Assembly: GCA_003220225.1 (NCBI GenBank)
Contig: QHRU01000031.1
Coordinates: 62,001 to 126,000, forward strand
DNA length: 64,000 nucleotides
Direction: 5' to 3'
DNA from: Candidatus Rokuibacteriota bacterium
GTDB taxonomy: Bacteria > Methylomirabilota > Methylomirabilia > Rokubacteriales > CSP1-6
Shown: positions 17,483 through 26,053 of the stretch, piece by piece
Position numbering within the stretch: position 1 is the stretch's first letter
Layout of the letters: each line of letters starts with the position of its first letter
Position numbers and translations under genes: made by a program
Notes under the pieces: generated by a model
The model's database searches: none
What the model saw: the letters and a program-made list of their open reading frames with translations, nothing else
What the model was told of the DNA's origin: nothing

Positions 17483-17635
17483 CTATTTGTACTTGATCAC
17501 CGTCCCGCTCACGGTGGTGTGGTAACCGTTCGTCGTGTTCATTCGTGTTCGCCCTTTCACTGAGCCGCTCCGCTGCGGGCTGAGGCCGCGCGGGCCGATG
17601 AGAGGCAGCCCTGCACCATGGGCACCCGGAGGCTA

Positions 17636-18628
17636 TCACGGGGCGCAGGCCCGGATCGCAGCCATCGCCATCTTCTTGCCGTCGGCGCCCGAGACGCGCG
17701 GACTCACGATGGGCAGCGCGAGCCCCGCGCGGCGATAGGCCGCGAGGCGGTCGCGGCACGTATCCGGGGTACCGGCGAGCGCCACCGCGTCGATCAATTC
17801 GTCGGGCACGATCTTCGCCGCCGCCTCGCGGCCGCCGCGATCGAACGCATCCTTGATCGCGCGCACGGCGTCGCCGAAGCCCGCCTCCGCGAGCAGCCGG
17901 TTGTAGCGGGGAAAGAAGCCGGCGTAGAGCCCGACGGCCGGCCGCATCGCATCACGCGCGGCGGCAACGGTCTCGGCCACGGCGCACGGGATCAACGAGG
18001 CCACGTCCACCGCCGTCGCGTCTCGTCCCGCTCGGCGCGCGCCGATCGCGACGTGCTCGATGGCGCGCGCGATCGTGCTCGGCGTCGGCCACGTGAGGAG
18101 CGCGCCCTGGGCCAGCTCGCCGGCGATCTCGAGCATGCGCGGGAACAGCGCCGCCACGTAGATCGGGATGTCGGGTTTTCGCGGGGGAAACCAGAGGTCG
18201 AACCGCTCGATCGTCACGACCTCGCCGTGGTGCGAGACGACGCCGTCTCGGAGCAGCGCGCGCACGATCGCGATCGTGTCGCGCAGCCGCGCCGTCGGCT
18301 GGACGAACGGAATGCCGTGCTCGGGCTCGACTTGCACCCGATGGCTCGACCCCAGACCGAGGATGAACCGGCCATTCGAGAGTTGGTCGACGGTCGCCGT
18401 CGCCATGCCGATGGTCGTCGCGCTACGCACGAACACGCTCGAGATACTCGTACCGAGCAGAATCCGCCGCGTCGCGACGGCACAGGCGCCGAGGATCGCG
18501 AACTGGTCACCGCCATGACCTTCCGCCACCCACGCCGATTCGTACCCGAGCGTTTCGGCAAGCCTCACGCACTCGACGATGTCGGCGGGCGGCAGGCCGC
18601 CGCTGAAGGCGATGCCCAGACGAAGCAC
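17636..18628 (-). CDS. LLM-class flavin-dependent oxidoreductase
   Basis: 330 residues of the bacterial luciferase-like TIM-barrel family using F420 or FMN. LRLGIAFSGGLPPADIVECVRLAETLGYESAWVAEGHGGD is the standard N-terminus, ILLGTSISSVFVRSA follows, and GRFILGLGSSHRVQVE is the cofactor-binding segment. A C-terminal VALAGTPDTCRDRLAAYRRAGL matches the usual GtpeevaerL region. Such enzymes oxidise or reduce small organics. No partner flavin reductase is adjacent, and the gene stands alone between unrelated genes. Confidence 0.9.
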   Translation of the reverse strand: MLRLGIAFSGGLPPADIVECVRLAETLGYESAWVAEGHGGDQFAILGACAVATRRILLGTSISSVFVRSATTIGMATATVDQLSNGRFILGLGSSHRVQVEPEHGIPFVQPTARLRDTIAIVRALLRDGVVSHHGEVVTIERFDLWFPPRKPDIPIYVAALFPRMLEIAGELAQGALLTWPTPSTIARAIEHVAIGARRAGRDATAVDVASLIPCAVAETVAAARDAMRPAVGLYAGFFPRYNRLLAEAGFGDAVRAIKDAFDRGGREAAAKIVPDELIDAVALAGTPDTCRDRLAAYRRAGLALPIVSPRVSGADGKKMAMAAIRACAP

Positions 18629-18765
18629 GCGAGGAGTATACGGCTCGACGCGATGGTCACTTTATCACCACACGTGGCACGCGGGCCGGTCGGCGACGAG
18701 ACCATTGCTGCCGGACACATCGCGTTACCTGCGCCTTTTCGAGTGGTTCCATCACATGGCGACCT

Positions 18766-18781
18766 TGGCACTCCCGTTGCT
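18766..18781 (+). promoter_or_regulatory. Sigma54-type (-24/-12) promoter
   Basis: TGGCAC-N5-TTGCT, an exact match to the sigma54 consensus TGGCACNNNNNTTGCW, with GG at 18767-18768 and GC at 18779-18780 separated by 10 nt. Transcription would begin near 18791, directly before the riboswitch aptamer, on the same strand. No enhancer-binding activator gene is seen nearby. Confidence 0.75.
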
Positions 18782-18797
18782 GTACTAGGCGATAGCG

Positions 18798-18893
18798 CTC
18801 TTTCCGATAAAGGCAAACCAGTCGTGAGACTGGGACGCAAAGCCACGGGCCTGGGAATGGCTCCCAGGTAGCCGGGTTGCCGAAGAAGGAGAG
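18798..18893 (+). ncRNA. Cyclic-di-GMP-I (GEMM-I) riboswitch
   Basis: Conserved blocks of the class I c-di-GMP aptamer occur in order. GGCAAACC (18812-18819) is followed by a hairpin CCAGTC-GTGA-GACTGG with a GNRA tetraloop. GGGACGCAAAGCC comes next (18832-18844), then a P3 hairpin CCTGGG-AATGGC-TCCCAGG that carries GGTAGCC, with GGGTTGCCG at the end. CTCTTT (18798-18803) can pair with GGAGAG (18888-18893) to close P1. The bound nucleotide would report intracellular c-di-GMP. The reader gene starts at 18950. Confidence 0.93.
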
Positions 18894-18943
18894 GCGGGCT
18901 TCAGTCCCCCTCCCGGAGAGAGTCACAACTCTTACGAGGAGGG
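18891..18943 (+). promoter_or_regulatory. Possible translational expression platform of the riboswitch
   Basis: CCCTCC at 18908-18913 is exactly complementary to the ribosome-binding site GGAGGG at 18938-18943. The same C-rich stretch (18906-18912) can instead pair with GAGGCGGG at 18891-18898, which overlaps the 3' side of aptamer stem P1. The two pairings exclude each other, giving an anti-SD/anti-anti-SD switch. No U-tract terminator is present. The pairings are visible in sequence; the switching direction is inference. Confidence 0.5.
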
Positions 18944-18949
18944 ACTGTC

Positions 18950-19291
18950 ATGCGGACGGTCTGGAACGTCACCACGACCCTCGATGCATTCCCGTGGCGC
19001 ATGCGCCATGCGGCCGTGCCGACGAAGGACGAGGTCGTCCACGCGATTCATCGAATGCTGGACGCACTGACCAGCGCTCGCGAGCCGCAGAATCGGAGTC
19101 TCAACGAAGGCGTCTCGAGCTTCAACACGCTGCTCCAACAGGCGAAGGAGGAGTTTCGGGGTTCCGACACGCTCCGACTCATCGAGCCGCTGGGGCGGGA
19201 TGCCTCAGCCGCCCTCATCGCCGTGAGGCTCTCCATGGTGAAGCGAACCGTCGACGCCGAGCTGGCGCGATCGACCGAGGACGCTTCCTGA
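18950..19291 (+). CDS. Hypothetical protein under c-di-GMP riboswitch control
   Basis: 113 residues, no recognised domain. The composition is soluble and mostly helical: an N-terminal VWNVTTTLDAFPWRMR stretch, then amphipathic helices DEVVHAIHRMLDAL, SFNTLLQQAKEEF and DASAALIAVRLSMVKRTVDAEL. There is no signal peptide or transmembrane segment. ATG 18950 has GAGGAGGGA 6-8 nt upstream. It is the only gene behind the sigma54-like promoter and the c-di-GMP-I riboswitch, so its level should follow c-di-GMP. Homologues elsewhere control surface or motility traits, but the function of this one cannot be named. Confidence 0.75.
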   Translation: MRTVWNVTTTLDAFPWRMRHAAVPTKDEVVHAIHRMLDALTSAREPQNRSLNEGVSSFNTLLQQAKEEFRGSDTLRLIEPLGRDASAALIAVRLSMVKRTVDAELARSTEDAS

Positions 19292-19413
19292 TCGCGACCC
19301 CGTTTTCGCAGTTTATTTCGGGCGCCGAGGCGAGATAAGCTCGAAGTACCCTGATCCGCCTCGGGGCCCGACGTCCGGTAGGCGGCGCGCTCCGCACGCA
19401 CCCGGGACGGGCG

Positions 19414-20775
19414 ATGCCGTCGATCCTGCCGGCAGTCAGGCCGAGTCGGCTCCGTGCTTCACTCGACGCCTCCGTCGCTGAGGGCGCCGCCGCAGAGGTG
19501 TTCGGTGCCTGCGCCGGCGGCGCGGTCCTCACCGGTTGGGCGCTCTTTCTCGGAGCGAGCCCGGTCGTCATCGGACTTCTCGGCGCTCTTCCGCTCGCCG
19601 CGCAGATGGTCCAGGTGCCCGCCGCCTGGCTCACGCAGCGAATCGGCGCCAGGCCGCTCGCCATCGTTTCGATCGGCGCGGCGCGCCTCGCCTGGCTGCC
19701 GCTGGTCGCCGTGCCGTTCCTTCACCTCGCCCCGGCCACCGCGCTCATGGTCTTCATCGGTGTCGTGGCGCTGGCGGCCGTCCTGGGCGTCGTCGGCAAC
19801 AACGCCTGGACGGCGTGGATGGGCGACCTGGTTCCCGGTCCCGTCCGCGGACGCTTCCTTGCCCGCCGCATGGTCTATCTGAACGTCGCGGGCACCGTCG
19901 CGTCGCTCGCCGCCGGATGTGCGCTCGACGCGTTCGCGCCGCGCGGCTGGAAAGGCGAAACGCTGGGCGTGCTCGCGGCCGTCGCCTGCGTGGCGGGGAT
20001 CGTGAGCATCCGGCTCATGCTCGCGCAGCAGAGTCCTCGTCGCCGGGACGACACCGCACCCGACTGGGGCGACGTGGCTCGCGCGGTGCGCGAGCCTCAG
20101 ACGCGTCCGCTGCTCGGGTATCTCCTCGGCTGGAACGCCGCGGTCGGAATCTCGGCGGGCTTCTTCTCGTTCCACATGCTCGCCAACCTCGAGATGGCGT
20201 TCACGCTCGTGGCCGCGCACGCGATCATCGTGGCGGCGCTCCGCATCGTCTCGGCTCCGGCGTGTGGCCGCCTCGTCGACACGTTCGGCGCGCGTCCGGT
20301 CCTCGTCGTCTGCTCCTTCGGTATCTCGGTCGTCCCCCTGATCTGGCTCTTCGTGACGCCCGACCGGCTGTGGCCGATCGCCGTCGAAGCGGTCGTCTCC
20401 GGCATCCTGTGGGGCGGGCACGGCATCGCCGCGTTCGATCTATCGATCGGAGTGTCCCCGCGGCGTGGCCGTCCGTTCTACCTGGGCGCGTTCGCGACCG
20501 CCGGTGGGCTGGGCTTCGCCGTGTCCTCGACGCTCGCGGGCCTCCTCGCCGCTGCGCTGTCGAGTCCGCTCCACGTGCTCGGCTCCTCGTGGAGCGACAT
20601 GCACGTGCTGTTCCTGCTCTCCGCGATCGGCCGAGCCGGCGCCGCGGCTCTCGCGCTCCGAATCGACGAGCCCGCGGCGCGGAGCGTGCCCGAGCTCACG
20701 CGCGCGCTGATGGGCATCGCGCGTCGATCCGCTCGGCTGTCGCGGGCGGGAGCCGCCGAAGTCTCATCGGGGTGA
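19414..20775 (+). CDS. MFS transporter
   Basis: 453 residues with about 12 hydrophobic helices. The inter-helix 2-3 loop reads LTQRIGARPL, a weak form of the MFS motif A, and its counterpart in the second half is GRLVDTFGARPV. LVPGPVRGRFLARRMVYLNVAG is the segment seen in MFS proteins of the UMF/BtlA-like group. It is a single gene, ending 12 nt inside the convergent membrane-protein gene. Substrate and direction unknown; an efflux role is as likely as uptake. Confidence 0.85.
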   Translation: MPSILPAVRPSRLRASLDASVAEGAAAEVFGACAGGAVLTGWALFLGASPVVIGLLGALPLAAQMVQVPAAWLTQRIGARPLAIVSIGAARLAWLPLVAVPFLHLAPATALMVFIGVVALAAVLGVVGNNAWTAWMGDLVPGPVRGRFLARRMVYLNVAGTVASLAAGCALDAFAPRGWKGETLGVLAAVACVAGIVSIRLMLAQQSPRRRDDTAPDWGDVARAVREPQTRPLLGYLLGWNAAVGISAGFFSFHMLANLEMAFTLVAAHAIIVAALRIVSAPACGRLVDTFGARPVLVVCSFGISVVPLIWLFVTPDRLWPIAVEAVVSGILWGGHGIAAFDLSIGVSPRRGRPFYLGAFATAGGLGFAVSSTLAGLLAAALSSPLHVLGSSWSDMHVLFLLSAIGRAGAAALALRIDEPAARSVPELTRALMGIARRSARLSRAGAAEVSSG

Positions 20776-21276
20776 GGTGCGCGGGGGCGGGAGTGTGGTC
20801 ACCTTCCGCAGCCAACGCACCTGCAACGTGATGCCGACCAGGAGCGCCAGCAGCAGGACGAGGTCGACCGCCTGCAAGACCGGAGCATCCTGGGACGCCA
20901 CCAGAGGCGCTCCCGGCGGCAAGCGGGTCGACGTCTCGGTCACAGCCGGGATCATGTGGAAGAGGACCGTGGACGAGTAGCTGACCGCCTGGACGTACCT
21001 CGACAGCCGCCCAAAGAACGAGGAGGTCGCCGCAACCGTGCCGATTCCGAGCGCGATCAGAGTGAGCACCGCGAGCACGTGGCCTGGGCCCCAGCCACCA
21101 TGGTGAAAGATCCCCAGGGCCGTCACGGCCGTGATCAACGTCGTGACCAGATAGACCTGCCCGAGTCGGTTCTTGGCCGAGATCTCCTTGTCCCGCACCA
21201 GCGCACTGAAACCGCAGACGAGGGCAACCACGCCGATCGCCGTATGAAACACGCCGAGTGTCGTGAGACCGGTCAT
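20764..21276 (-). CDS. Hypothetical multi-span membrane protein
   Basis: 170 residues from ATG 21276; an upstream in-frame extension to 21372 is Gly/Ser-rich and unlikely. Four to five hydrophobic helices are visible (about 5-23, 40-58, 64-84, 98-118, 138-157), with H50 and H51 between helices 2 and 3 and an FHMIPAVTET segment. The His-rich membrane pattern recalls DUF2306-like proteins, but the match is weak. It overlaps the MFS gene convergently by 12 nt. Function unknown. Confidence 0.65.
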   Translation of the reverse strand: MTGLTTLGVFHTAIGVVALVCGFSALVRDKEISAKNRLGQVYLVTTLITAVTALGIFHHGGWGPGHVLAVLTLIALGIGTVAATSSFFGRLSRYVQAVSYSSTVLFHMIPAVTETSTRLPPGAPLVASQDAPVLQAVDLVLLLALLVGITLQVRWLRKVTTLPPPRTSPR

Positions 21277-21394
21277 GCCCGCCTCGATTGAGGAATCAAC
21301 CGAGACACTACCGCCGGTCGGGGCCGGTTGACAAGCGAGCAGGCGCGGCCCACACTTTGCGCCGCTCGCCACCTCTCGCTGGGAGGAACCGACG

Positions 21395-23077
21395 ATGGAT
21401 CACGATCACGAGCACGTCCTGATCCCCAGGCTCAAGCGTCAGCTCGTCGAGCGGCAGATCGACCGCCGTGAGTTCCTCCGCTACGCGACCTTCCTGGGAA
21501 TGTCGGCCCCCGCCGCCTACGCGTTCGCCGGCCGCATCGCCGGCCAGCCGCTGGTGGCGCCGGCGGCCGCGCAGAACCTCCCACGCGGCGGCACGCTGCG
21601 CCTCGGCATGCGCTGCCAGGATCTCAAGAGCCCGCACACGTATTCCTGGATCGAATCGGCCAACACCGCGCGCCAGGTGGTCGACTACCTGACCGTCACC
21701 GGCGTCGACAACGTCACGCGCCCGGGCCTCGTCGAGAAGTGGGAGGCGAGCCCCGACCTCAAGACCTGGACGCTGAAGCTGCGCCGCAACGTCAAGTGGC
21801 ACAACGGCCGGCAGTTCAACGCGGACGACGTCGTGTGGAACCTCAAGCGCGTGCTCGACCCCAAGACGGGCTCCTCGGTCGTCGGGCTCATGAAGGGCTT
21901 CCTCCTCGAGGAGTTCGAGACGGGCGAGAAGGACGACAAGGGCAACGCCAAGAAATCCACGCGGCTGTGGGACGCCAACGCCATCCAGAAGGTCGACGCC
22001 TTCACCGTCCGGCTCAACGGCAAGACGCCACAACTGGCCATCCCCGAGCAGCTCTTCCACTATCCGCTCCTGATCCTCGATCCGGCCGAGAACGGCGAGT
22101 TCAAAGTCGGCTCGAACGGCACCGGCGCCTTCACGCTGGTGGAGAGCGAGGTGGGAAGACGCCAGGTCCTCAAGGCCCGCAAGGAACCGTACTGGGGCGG
22201 TGGGCCGTACCTGGATCAGATCGAGTTCATCGACCTCGGCGACGACCCGGCGGCGGCGGTGAGCGCCCTGGCCAGCAAGCAGGTGGACGGTCTCTACGCC
22301 GCCGACATCGTGCAGCTCGACGCGCTGCAGAAGCTGCCGCACGTGCAGATGTACTCGGTGACGACGGCCTACACCGCCACCGCGCGCGTGCAGCCGGTCA
22401 AGCCGTTCGACGACAAGCGCGTCCGGCAGGCGCTCCGCTACGCGATCGACTCGAACGTGATCCTCCAGATCGCCCACCGGGGCCTCGGTCAGGCCGGCGA
22501 GCACCACCACGTGAGCCCGGTGCATCCCGAGTACGCGAAGCTCGTGCCCTTCCAGCGCGACGTCGCGAAAGCCAGGCGTCTGCTCGCCGAGGCGGGCCAT
22601 CCCAACGGCATCGACACCGAGATCGTCTGCCGGCCGCAGCCGGGCTGGGAGCTGCTCGCCGTCCAGGCGATGGTCGAGCAATGGAAGGAAGCCGGCATTC
22701 GCGTGAAGATCAACGTCATGCCGTCCACGCAGTACTGGGAGGTGTGGACCAAGGTGCCGTTCGGCTTCACGACGTGGGCGCACCGCCCGCTGGGCGTCAT
22801 GAGCCTCGCGCTCGCCTACCGCACCGGCGTGCCGTGGAACGAGTCGAAGTATTCCAATCCCGAGTTCGACCGTCTGCTGTCGCTGGCCGAGGGGACGATC
22901 GACGTCGCCGCCCGGCGCGAAGTCATGGCGCAGCTCGAGAGGATCCTCCAGGACGACGGGCCCATCGTGCAGCCGGTGTGGCGCGCGATCTTCACGTTCC
23001 ACGACAAGCGGGTGCAGGGCTTCAAGGCGCACCCCACGCTCTACATCTTCGGCCACCAGCTCGCGATCGCGACCTAG
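21395..23077 (+). CDS. ABC transporter substrate-binding protein, family 5 (oligopeptide type)
   Basis: 560 residues. The first 58 residues form a long Tat-like leader with the core DRREFLRYATFLGM and a cleavage region APAAAQ. The mature part has the DppA/OppA plan: GGTLRLGMRCQDLKSPHTYSW, EKWEASPDLKTWTLKLRRNVKWHNGRQFNADDV (signature), and FDDKRVRQALRYAIDSNVI. It is monocistronic and followed by a dispersed repeat hairpin. It converges with the minus-strand operon that holds matching permeases and a fused ATPase, so it is the likely binding protein of that transporter. Confidence 0.93.
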   Translation: MDHDHEHVLIPRLKRQLVERQIDRREFLRYATFLGMSAPAAYAFAGRIAGQPLVAPAAAQNLPRGGTLRLGMRCQDLKSPHTYSWIESANTARQVVDYLTVTGVDNVTRPGLVEKWEASPDLKTWTLKLRRNVKWHNGRQFNADDVVWNLKRVLDPKTGSSVVGLMKGFLLEEFETGEKDDKGNAKKSTRLWDANAIQKVDAFTVRLNGKTPQLAIPEQLFHYPLLILDPAENGEFKVGSNGTGAFTLVESEVGRRQVLKARKEPYWGGGPYLDQIEFIDLGDDPAAAVSALASKQVDGLYAADIVQLDALQKLPHVQMYSVTTAYTATARVQPVKPFDDKRVRQALRYAIDSNVILQIAHRGLGQAGEHHHVSPVHPEYAKLVPFQRDVAKARRLLAEAGHPNGIDTEIVCRPQPGWELLAVQAMVEQWKEAGIRVKINVMPSTQYWEVWTKVPFGFTTWAHRPLGVMSLALAYRTGVPWNESKYSNPEFDRLLSLAEGTIDVAARREVMAQLERILQDDGPIVQPVWRAIFTFHDKRVQGFKAHPTLYIFGHQLAIAT

Positions 23078-23080
23078 GAC

Positions 23081-23168
23081 ATGGGGGGCCCCGAGATGGC
23101 CCCCCATACTCCCCCACGCTCGGGGCGCCCCGGCCAAGCCGTGGCACCCCTCGATACTCCGACAGGCG
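23081..23168 (+). repeat. Dispersed intergenic hairpin-plus-unit repeat, copy A (one 45-bp unit)
   Basis: It begins 3 nt after a stop codon with a perfect inverted repeat ATGGGGGGCC...GGCCCCCCAT (stem 23081-23090/23098-23107, 7-nt loop), then one GC-rich unit ending CTCGATACTCCGACAGG. The same hairpin and unit recur on the other strand at 41939-42118, again behind a stop codon. It could end or protect transcripts, but there is no U tract. Confidence 0.85.
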
Positions 23169-23184
23169 ACCTAAAGACGGAGCC

Positions 23185-24381
23185 TCAGAGCCGGTGCTTC
23201 GGGTGCGGCGGCGCCGTCCATCGGGCGGGCGGCACCAGATCGCCCTCGCGGAACCGGCTCCAGCGGAAGGGCGTGAGGTCGTAGTCCTTCGCTTTGCCGT
23301 GCAGGACCACGTCCGAGAGGATGTCGCCGATGAACGGCGAGTGCTTGAAGCCGTGTCCGCTCCAGCCGAAGTCGGCGTAGAGCCCCGCGTACTCCGGAAT
23401 CGGGCCGAGCACCGGGTGATGGTCCGGCGTCGCGTCGTAGAGTCCGGAGTAGCCTCCCATCGCCAGGCCGTGCTCCATCACCGGGAAGCGGCGCGCGATC
23501 AGCTCGGCGTTGCGCACGATCTCGTCGGGGTCGACGCCCTCGTTGTAGTGATCGGCGTCCACGACTTCGTCGTAGGAGAGCACGCCGTGGATCGTGAGAT
23601 CGCCGTGCTCGGGACGCATGTAGGTCACCTGGACCATGTCGGCCACCGCCGGGTGCGCGCCGAACCCGCCCGGCCGGCGGAAGAAGCACATCTGGTGGCG
23701 TGTCGGCGTGATCGACACCTCGATGCCGAGCGGGCGCAGCAGCCGGTCGGCCCAGAGCCCGCCGCAGTTGACGACGACGGGCGCGTCGATGTCCTCCGAT
23801 TCCGTGCGCACGCCGATCACGCGTGAGCCCGCGATGCGAATCGCGTCCACCCGCCGATACTGGATGATCGTCGCGCCCAGGTCGCGCGCCCGATTCACGA
23901 GGGCGTTCGCCGTCGACGACGGATCAGCGTAGCCCGACTCCGCCTCGTACGAGGCCAGCGCCACGTCGTCCACCCGCGCGGCCGGCACCAGCGCCTTCAC
24001 CTCGGCGGGCGAGAGGAGCGCGACGCCGGCCCCCAGCTCGCGGGCGCGGAGCGCGTTGTGCCGGAGATACGGCGCGGTGTCGGGGCCGGCGAGGACCAGC
24101 ATGCCCACCTGCTGAAATCCCGGATCGCCGTCGCCGCCGACCACGTCCTTCCAGTGGCGGAACATCTCGGCGGCGGCGCTCGCCGTTCGCGTGAAGAAGT
24201 CCATGGCGTAGAACCGCCGCACGAGCGCGGTCGAGCGGCCGGTCGGGCCGGACGCGATGAATTTCTTCTCGATCAGCACGATCCGACCCGCCTTCTTGCG
24301 GGCGAAGTGAAAGGCGAGGCTGGCGCCGTGGACGCCGCCGCCGACGATGACGATATCCGCCGTCTTCGGGACGTCTACCAT
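23185..24381 (-). CDS. FAD-dependent oxidoreductase (DAO family)
   Basis: 398 residues with a D-amino-acid-oxidase/sarcosine-oxidase-beta-like fold. TADIVIVGGGVHGASLAFHFARK is the dinucleotide-binding GxGxxG segment at residues 8-30, and VVNCGGLWADRL and GYSGLYDATPDHHPVLGPI are later family markers. It oxidises a secondary or tertiary amine with release of an iminium that hydrolyses to aldehyde. It is the last gene of the minus-strand transporter/oxidase operon. With two other FAD genes next to it, it may be one subunit of a multi-subunit amine or opine oxidase. Confidence 0.88.
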   Translation of the reverse strand: MVDVPKTADIVIVGGGVHGASLAFHFARKKAGRIVLIEKKFIASGPTGRSTALVRRFYAMDFFTRTASAAAEMFRHWKDVVGGDGDPGFQQVGMLVLAGPDTAPYLRHNALRARELGAGVALLSPAEVKALVPAARVDDVALASYEAESGYADPSSTANALVNRARDLGATIIQYRRVDAIRIAGSRVIGVRTESEDIDAPVVVNCGGLWADRLLRPLGIEVSITPTRHQMCFFRRPGGFGAHPAVADMVQVTYMRPEHGDLTIHGVLSYDEVVDADHYNEGVDPDEIVRNAELIARRFPVMEHGLAMGGYSGLYDATPDHHPVLGPIPEYAGLYADFGWSGHGFKHSPFIGDILSDVVLHGKAKDYDLTPFRWSRFREGDLVPPARWTAPPHPKHRL

Positions 24382-24391
24382 GACCCTGGTC

Positions 24392-26053
24392 TCACTCGTC
24401 GCTCATGATCAAGCGGCCGTGGGCGGTCGGTTCATCCATGGCCATGCCGGCCTCCCAGTGCGGGCTGAACTGGGTCGGAATGCCGAACCAGCTCACCCAG
24501 TCGCCGCGCATGGCCGGCGGCTCGTCGCCCGGCCACAGCACGCTCAGGGGCAACGGGCGGAGCGGCGGACGGAACGTCGGCAGCGGGATCCGCTCGACCG
24601 GCGTTGTCGTCGCCTCGGCGAGCAGCAGAGCCACCTGCTCGCGGCAGCGGCGGCTCTGGCACGGCCCCATGCCGGCGCGCGTGAGACGCTTGATCTGATC
24701 CTGGTTGATCGGCCCGTCGCGCAGGAGCGTGCCGAGGCCGCGCGCGCTCATCTGCGGCGACTGCCAGGCCAGATAGCGCGGCGGCCGCGTCTCGACGAGC
24801 TCACGCCGCGTGACCTCCTCGCACTGGCAGACGTTCACCTCCCAGCCGCCCGCGTGGATCAGCGAGCGGAGCCACGCCTGCCAGTGACCGTGGACCTCGC
24901 GCGGCGGTTGCATCGGCGGCTCGGGATCGAGCTTCGCTCGCCGACCCTCCGCGTCGCGCCGCCCCAGCGCGCCGAGCGACTCGGCGACGGCGAGGCCGGC
25001 GAGACGTCCCTGGCGACGCGCGAGCGCGGGGTCCGCCAGCATGGCGTCGTGGAATCCCGCGCAGTCCCCCGCCGCGAACACCGTGGCCACGCTCGTCCGC
25101 ACCGCTTCGTCGAGCTCCGGCACCCAGCCACCGAGCGCCGAGGCGAACCGAAGACGCGCGCCCGCCAGCGCGAGCAGCTCCACGCTCGGCGTCAGCCCGA
25201 CGGCCTGGCACACCGTGTCGCACGCCAGCTCCCGGTCGCTGCCGGCGGCCGGCATCCCGGCGTCGTCCATCCGCACGACGACGACCGATTCCACCTCGCC
25301 GACCCGGCCGCGCGCCTCGCGAATCGTGTGGGACGTCAGGATCGGCACGCCGCGGCGCTCCAGCGAGCGCGCGCGCTCAGCGTCGCCGCGCACCCGCGGA
25401 GCGATCTCGACGATCGCGGCCACGTCCACGCCGTGCTCGAGCGCGAGCGCCGCCGTGCGCAGGCCGAGGCTGCCCGAGCCGACGACGACCATGCGACGCG
25501 CGGCGAGCGCGCGATAGCGAGTCAGGAGCGAGAACGCCGCGTTGGCGGCCATGACGCCGGCGCGCTCCCAGCCCGGAAAGCCCAGGACGACGTCGCGCGC
25601 CCCGGCGGCCACGATCAGACGGTCGTAGCCGACGAGCCAGGAGCGCCGCTCGTCGGCGAGGCCGAGCAGCGGCGCGTCCAGCTCCTGCACCGTCGGACCG
25701 TTGACGAACGCCCCCCAGACGCACGTGCCGAGCTGCACGTCCACGCCCGCCTCGTACGCGCTGGCCAGGGCCGGGTTCGACTCGACCACGCGCTCCAGCA
25801 TCAGCGCGCGATTGCGCACGGACGGCTGCATGCGCTGCCCGAAATAGAGCGGCACGTCCATTGCCATCGTGTCGTTGTCGACGGGATTCTCGTCGACGAG
25901 CAGGACCTCGACCCCGGCCTCCGCCGCCTCGACGGCCGCCGCGACGCCGGCAGCGCCGCCGCCGACGACGACGACGGCGACGTGGCGCTCGGGCCTGGGC
26001 GCCTTGCCCGCGATGGAGCGCGGATCGCTCTCTCGCCTCACCGGCTCACTCAT
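24392..26053 (-). CDS. FAD/NAD(P)-binding oxidoreductase with C-terminal BFD-type [2Fe-2S] domain
   Basis: 553 residues from ATG 26053, which overlaps the previous stop by 8 nt. VAVVVVGGGAAGVAAAVEAAEAG (25-47) binds FAD, and a second glycine motif is MVVVGSGSLGLRTAALALEHG. The C-terminus CQCEEVTRREL...CQSRRC has the four cysteines of a BFD-like [2Fe-2S] domain. This architecture is that of HcnB/OoxA and the alpha subunits of opine or proline dehydrogenases. It probably pairs with one or both flanking DAO-type proteins to pass electrons from amine oxidation. Confidence 0.9.
   Translation of the reverse strand: MSEPVRRESDPRSIAGKAPRPERHVAVVVVGGGAAGVAAAVEAAEAGVEVLLVDENPVDNDTMAMDVPLYFGQRMQPSVRNRALMLERVVESNPALASAYEAGVDVQLGTCVWGAFVNGPTVQELDAPLLGLADERRSWLVGYDRLIVAAGARDVVLGFPGWERAGVMAANAAFSLLTRYRALAARRMVVVGSGSLGLRTAALALEHGVDVAAIVEIAPRVRGDAERARSLERRGVPILTSHTIREARGRVGEVESVVVVRMDDAGMPAAGSDRELACDTVCQAVGLTPSVELLALAGARLRFASALGGWVPELDEAVRTSVATVFAAGDCAGFHDAMLADPALARRQGRLAGLAVAESLGALGRRDAEGRRAKLDPEPPMQPPREVHGHWQAWLRSLIHAGGWEVNVCQCEEVTRRELVETRPPRYLAWQSPQMSARGLGTLLRDGPINQDQIKRLTRAGMGPCQSRRCREQVALLLAEATTTPVERIPLPTFRPPLRPLPLSVLWPGDEPPAMRGDWVSWFGIPTQFSPHWEAGMAMDEPTAHGRLIMSDE

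Noticed and set aside
17483-17541. Short minus-strand frame ending NGYHTTVSGTVIKYK
   Set aside because: Protein-like sequence but only about 19 residues from ATG, no ribosome-binding site and no second supporting signal.
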